This document shows, piece after piece, positions 6,584 to 8,759 of a stretch of 8,759 nucleotides of DNA. Origin of the DNA: Dehalococcoidia bacterium (GTDB taxonomy: Bacteria > Chloroflexota > Dehalococcoidia > GIF9 > AB-539-J10). The stretch is from assembly GCA_029857995.1 (NCBI GenBank), contig JAOUFZ010000064.1:1-8759 (forward strand), in the 5' to 3' direction. The position numbers and the translations under genes were made by a program. The notes under the pieces are model-generated. The model worked only from the letters and a program-made list of their open reading frames with translations, had not been told where the DNA came from and searched no databases. Within the stretch, counting starts at the first letter, position 1, and each line of letters begins with the position of its first letter.

Positions 6584-6598
6584 AGAGTCGGCGACTCT
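6584..6598. promoter_or_regulatory. 15-base palindrome, possible operator
   Basis: AGAGTCG (6584-6590) and CGACTCT (6592-6598) are perfect inverted 7-mers around one central G, 41 bases before the dehydrogenase ATG. The position within the transcribed leader would fit a repressor roadblock or a short RNA stem. No regulator gene for it is visible. Confidence 0.3.
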
Positions 6599-6756
6599 TT
6601 GGGTGGATTCCAGCACCGGGAAGAAAGATGATCTCGCCCGGAACGCCCAATGCGAAGAGGTACAGTCGCGAAGCGGCTGCTCCTTCGATGGAGTGTCGTA
6701 TCAGGGAATGGGCGTATCCCTCGAATTTCCTCTGACCCCACACTGTCCTCACTTTT

Positions 6757-6785
6757 ATGATAACTCGTTTCTAGAATTTTGTCAC
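6757..6785 (-). promoter_or_regulatory. Predicted sigma70-type promoter of the dehydrogenase gene
   Basis: On the minus strand GTGACA (6785-6780) and TATCAT (6762-6757) are spaced by 17 bases. The -35 box lies 17 bases beyond the DUF2851 stop codon, so this gene need not depend on read-through. Transcription would start near 6750. The -10 hexamer and the TGACA core of the -35 box are identical to the promoter upstream of the oxidoreductase operon. Confidence 0.45.
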
Positions 6786-6801
6786 TATCCCGTGGGCTTG
6801 C

Positions 6802-8109
6802 CTACCGAACCAGAGGACACTCGCTGCATAGTCCCTCACAACAGTAGTTCCTGAATATGTGAATTAAGCCTTGCTGATGGCAGGCAGTGAAATCAGAAAG
6901 CTCTCTAAGGCAAAGCTGCTTCGCCATGTGGCGTGTTATGCAATTCTCAGCCAATCTGGGGTAGTTACGGTAAAGGTCTATGGCGTTATCCGTTAGCTTC
7001 GCCTCCTCGGCCAATTCTCCCCAGGAGAAAGCAAAGGGTAGTATCACGTTTACGGCAATTTCACCTGCTTTACTGTGTCCTAGAAGAGCCGATATGTTAG
7101 TTCCACTTCTGACATCAAAATCGAAATGGTCTCGCCAGTAGCCATCGCTATCCACAGTCAAGCCGTTCTCCAGCACACTGTGTCCATTCGACAAACGTGT
7201 GTCCTTCACCACCTGCAATATCCCGGCTAGCAAGCTTCTGTCGCAGTAGCGCTCAAGCAGGTAGCTTTGGGCAATAATGCGCCGCACTGGTGAGTTGTTG
7301 GGGTATATGTGTGAGAGGTTCCAGTCACTCTCCTTCATAGTTTTGACCTCTTGGCCCGCCGACTGCCATATTCGTTCCAATTGCCGGACTTCTTTTCCCC
7401 TGGCAAATTGTCCTTGCCATCTTTGAGAAGGTAATAACCCGGCTGTTCCTAACAGCAAAGCTTGCTTTAAGGCCAGGCCTTCTCGGGATTCAAGGGAATT
7501 GAGGGGCATTCTGTCGGCAAGCTCTTCAAAGGGCTTTGTGTTTTTAGCATAACCCAGAGCCCTCATAATGCCCCGCAAAAGCACCTGTCCTGCCTCCTCT
7601 TGTTTTAACTGAGCTTGAAAATGCTTCGCCTTTTGCTTAAACCTTTCTTCACCGGCAGTGCTCAATAGCTCTCCTAAAGTTTGCCTATCCATGTGGTCCA
7701 GTATCCGGAAACAAGGAAGCTGGTGAGGCAGCAAATAGGCCTGGTGATGCAATGCTTTAGCCAGACAGAGCACGGGAACTGCCCTGCCGCTTTGTAGTAA
7801 GGTAGCTGAATTACAGTCATGCCACATCACAACATGAAAGATGACATTATTATATTCAGCATCAGCATGATGCTTATGGGTATACCAGTCGCTGGATCTG
7901 ACGTGGACCTCGACATCCCCTTTCGTCAAATGAGATTTATTTACAACAACTGCATCCCGAAAATCGGGGCCGTTATCACCGTTGATTCTACCGGGGTAGA
8001 TTACATTGACTTGCTCGTCTTCCGTGGAAGTCAGCTCCGTCCCCACCGCTTGCTGCCATATTAGCGCTGCTTGCTTTTCCGAGAATTTTATCCGATTTCG
8101 TGTAATCAT
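6802..8109 (-). CDS. DUF2851 family protein of unknown function
   Basis: The 435 residues match my recollection of the DUF2851 family, which has no established function. The conserved N-terminal block is YPGRINGDNGPDFRDAVV (38-55), followed by GDVEVHVRSSDWYTHKHHAD (64-83) and YNNVIFHVVMWHD (86-98). It is rich in Asp, Glu and His and could bind metal. The order G-P-D-F-x-x-A then G-x-V-E-x-H is reminiscent of PD-(D/E)XK nucleases; this is inference only. A central part rich in helix, Arg and Gln (150-410) follows. The C-terminus QGLIHIF..NYCCEGLCSECP carries Cys423, 424, 428 and 431, a possible metal or Fe-S site. There is no signal peptide and no membrane segment. The ATG at 8109 has only a weak upstream site (ATAGGTAA). 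The gene starts 28 bases after the XRE gene and is probably co-transcribed with it. Confidence 0.85.
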   Translation of the reverse strand: MITRNRIKFSEKQAALIWQQAVGTELTSTEDEQVNVIYPGRINGDNGPDFRDAVVVNKSHLTKGDVEVHVRSSDWYTHKHHADAEYNNVIFHVVMWHDCNSATLLQSGRAVPVLCLAKALHHQAYLLPHQLPCFRILDHMDRQTLGELLSTAGEERFKQKAKHFQAQLKQEEAGQVLLRGIMRALGYAKNTKPFEELADRMPLNSLESREGLALKQALLLGTAGLLPSQRWQGQFARGKEVRQLERIWQSAGQEVKTMKESDWNLSHIYPNNSPVRRIIAQSYLLERYCDRSLLAGILQVVKDTRLSNGHSVLENGLTVDSDGYWRDHFDFDVRSGTNISALLGHSKAGEIAVNVILPFAFSWGELAEEAKLTDNAIDLYRNYPRLAENCITRHMAKQLCLRELSDFTACHQQGLIHIFRNYCCEGLCSECPLVR

Positions 8110-8137
8110 GCCTAAAAAAATTACCTATCGCGTTGAT

Positions 8138-8368
8138 TCATCGTGTTTTTTCAGCTTTATAAGTAAAACCACTGCGCTCGGCAACTATGCTGAGCACGGT
8201 AGCCGATGCTCCGCGGGGCCGATACATCCCATTTTCCCATTCGCTGATTGTTTGCTGACGCGTGCCCAGTTCCTCGGCTAGTCTGGCTTGAGTCAAGTTC
8301 AGATGCTGCCTCAACGCACGAACCTCTTCTTTACTCCATTGTCTTTTTCCCCTTTTTCTTGGCTCCAT
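8138..8368 (-). CDS. XRE-family helix-turn-helix regulator
   Basis: A 76-residue cytosolic DNA-binding protein. After a basic N-terminal arm (MEPRKRGKRQW), WSKEEVRALRQHL (11-23) forms helix 1. TQARLAEEL (26-34) is helix 2 and TRQQTISEWENG (36-47) the recognition helix with the XRE-type Q-x-T-I-S-x-W-E pattern. YRPRGASATVLSIVAE (49-64) follows as helices 4 and 5. There is no effector or sensor domain. The ATG at 8368 lies only a few bases after the predicted transcription start and has no Shine-Dalgarno sequence, so a leaderless message is likely. An inverted repeat overlapping its promoter is a probable autoregulatory site. It precedes the DUF2851 gene by 28 bases and is divergent from groES. 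Its target genes are not known beyond this inference. Confidence 0.92.
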   Translation of the reverse strand: MEPRKRGKRQWSKEEVRALRQHLNLTQARLAEELGTRQQTISEWENGMYRPRGASATVLSIVAERSGFTYKAEKTR

Positions 8369-8376
8369 CGCTTAAA

Positions 8377-8400
8377 ATTATACACGGATTAGTGTAATAA
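8377..8400. promoter_or_regulatory. Inverted repeat over the XRE promoter, probable operator
   Basis: TACAC (8381-8385) and GTGTA (8392-8396) are inverted around six bases. The symmetry extends outward as ATTA on the left and ATAAT on the right with one extra base. The site covers the -10 box and most of the promoter spacer. That is where an XRE dimer would block polymerase, so negative autoregulation is inferred. Confidence 0.5.
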
Positions 8401-8405
8401 TGCAA
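8377..8405 (-). promoter_or_regulatory. Near-consensus sigma70 promoter of the XRE-DUF2851 unit
   Basis: On the minus strand TTGCAT (8405-8400) and a perfect TATAAT (8382-8377) are separated by 17 bases. The predicted start of transcription, about 7 bases beyond the -10 box, is near 8370, only 1-2 bases before the ATG at 8368. This implies a leaderless or almost leaderless mRNA. Confidence 0.7.
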
Positions 8406-8437
8406 GAAGAAATCCTCCGAATTTTAGTGAAGACCTT

Positions 8438-8465
8438 TTGCCTTTTTGAGTTTTTCTGATATAAT
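8438..8465 (+). promoter_or_regulatory. Predicted groES promoter
   Basis: A perfect TATAAT lies at 8460-8465, with TTGCCT at 8438-8443 as the best -35 candidate (16-base spacer). Transcription would begin near 8472, so the CIRCE element starts at or next to the transcription start. This is the usual arrangement for HrcA control. Confidence 0.6.
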
Positions 8466-8471
8466 AGAAAT

Positions 8472-8498
8472 TTAGCAATCTCAAGGGCAGAGTGCTAA
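8472..8498. promoter_or_regulatory. CIRCE element (HrcA operator)
   Basis: TTAGCAATC (8472-8480), nine bases, then GAGTGCTAA (8490-8498). The right arm matches the CIRCE consensus exactly and the left differs at one position (A for C at the seventh base). CIRCE is bound by the heat-shock repressor HrcA, so groES (and groEL, if it follows) should be heat inducible. hrcA itself is not in the window. Confidence 0.92.
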
Positions 8499-8510
8499 AG
8501 TAAATCTAGG

Positions 8511-8519
8511 AAAGGAGGG
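8511..8519 (+). promoter_or_regulatory. Strong groES ribosome binding site
   Basis: AAAGGAGGG lies 3 bases before the ATG at 8523, with the AGGAGG core 4 bases away. It is the strongest Shine-Dalgarno sequence in the window and fits a highly expressed chaperonin. Confidence 0.85.
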
Positions 8520-8522
8520 AAT

Positions 8523-8759
8523 ATGGCTAAAATTGAACCTTTGGGAGACAGGGTAGCGATAAAACCCACACCCCAGGAAGAAGTAAGCAAAGGAGGAATA
8601 GTCTTACCGGATACAGCCAAAGAGAAGCCCCAGGAGGGGAAAATTATTGCTGTCGGTCCAGGCAGGTTGACTGAAGAGGGCAAGCGTATTGCCATGGATG
8701 TGAAAAAGGGAGATAAGGTTATTTACTCCAAATACGCTGGCGCTGAGTTTAAGTTGGAT
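8523..8759 (+). CDS. groES: Co-chaperonin GroES (10 kDa), 5' part
   Basis: GroES is the heptameric lid of the GroEL folding chamber in the cytoplasm. The first 79 residues are present and the frame is open at the window edge; the family is usually 94-100 residues, so about 15-20 are missing. IEPLGDRVAIKP (4-15) is the conserved first strand. The mobile loop with GGIVLPD (24-30) carries the Ile-Val-Leu triad that docks on GroEL. KPQEGKIIAVGPG (35-47) and KKGDKVIYSKYAG (61-73) are also typical. It has its own promoter, a CIRCE element and a strong ribosome binding site. groEL probably follows outside the window. Confidence 0.97.
   Translation, partial: MAKIEPLGDRVAIKPTPQEEVSKGGIVLPDTAKEKPQEGKIIAVGPGRLTEEGKRIAMDVKKGDKVIYSKYAGAEFKLD

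Larger units (their letters stand above)
6544..6801 (-). promoter_or_regulatory. Long 5' leader and control region of the dehydrogenase gene
   Basis: These 258 bases lie between the DUF2851 stop and the dehydrogenase start. They contain a promoter at 6757-6785, implying a leader of about 200 nt, and a 15-base palindrome at 6584-6598. Two overlapping minus-strand frames (6752-6564 and 6741-6547) run through the leader, but neither resembles a known protein. No known riboswitch class was recognised. Confidence 0.4.

Noticed and set aside
6547..6752. Two overlapping minus-strand frames in the leader of the dehydrogenase gene
   Set aside because: They overlap in different frames, show no recognised motif and lie in a probable untranslated leader. 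A leader peptide was considered, but no run of branched-chain codons was seen.
8495..8695. Minus-strand frame opposite groES
   Set aside because: It is antisense to a clear groES and runs into the CIRCE element.

Overview
The window looks like a piece of a bacterial chromosome from an anaerobe with roughly balanced GC content. It carries housekeeping genes (tsaD and groES with an HrcA-type CIRCE operator) and a ferredoxin-linked 2-oxoacid oxidation locus. That mix, with a DUF2851 protein behind a small XRE regulator and an intergenic repeat of the GTCATTGCGAG type, resembles Dehalococcoidia and related Chloroflexota. This placement is an impression from gene content, not a phylogenetic result.

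Layout. On the plus strand, 1-660 is the 3' part of a monovalent cation:proton antiporter gene. Six bases later comes tsaD (667-1653), the tRNA t6A modification enzyme. Positions 1654-2031 hold a composite repeat block and the 3' remnant of a lost gene. A doubtful 77-residue ORF follows (2032-2265). The genes from 2537 to 8368 are all on the minus strand. Read in their own direction they are: an XRE regulator (8368-8138) and a DUF2851 protein (8109-6802) forming one unit; a leucine/valine-type amino acid dehydrogenase (6543-5422); and four tightly packed genes (5114-2537) for ferredoxin-like delta, alpha, beta and gamma subunits of a 2-oxoacid:ferredoxin oxidoreductase. At the right edge groES starts on the plus strand (8523) and runs out of the window. 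It is divergent from the XRE gene.

How the genes fit together. The dehydrogenase would deaminate a branched-chain amino acid to its 2-oxoacid. The DABC enzyme, whose alpha subunit looks most like VorB, would convert that 2-oxoacid to an acyl-CoA and pass electrons to ferredoxin. The two transcription units have near-identical predicted promoters (NTGACA, 17-bp spacer, TATCAT), which suggests matched expression. The direction could also be reversed, towards reductive 2-oxoacid synthesis and amination.

The most unusual points are three. The dehydrogenase has a 10-residue insertion between its two active-site lysines and a non-canonical dinucleotide-binding loop. The XRE-DUF2851 unit has a near-consensus promoter that appears to give a leaderless mRNA and carries an inverted repeat where an autoregulator would bind. 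The repeat block at 1681-1910 seems to have replaced most of an upstream gene. No rRNA, tRNA, CRISPR array, integrase or transposase gene was seen.
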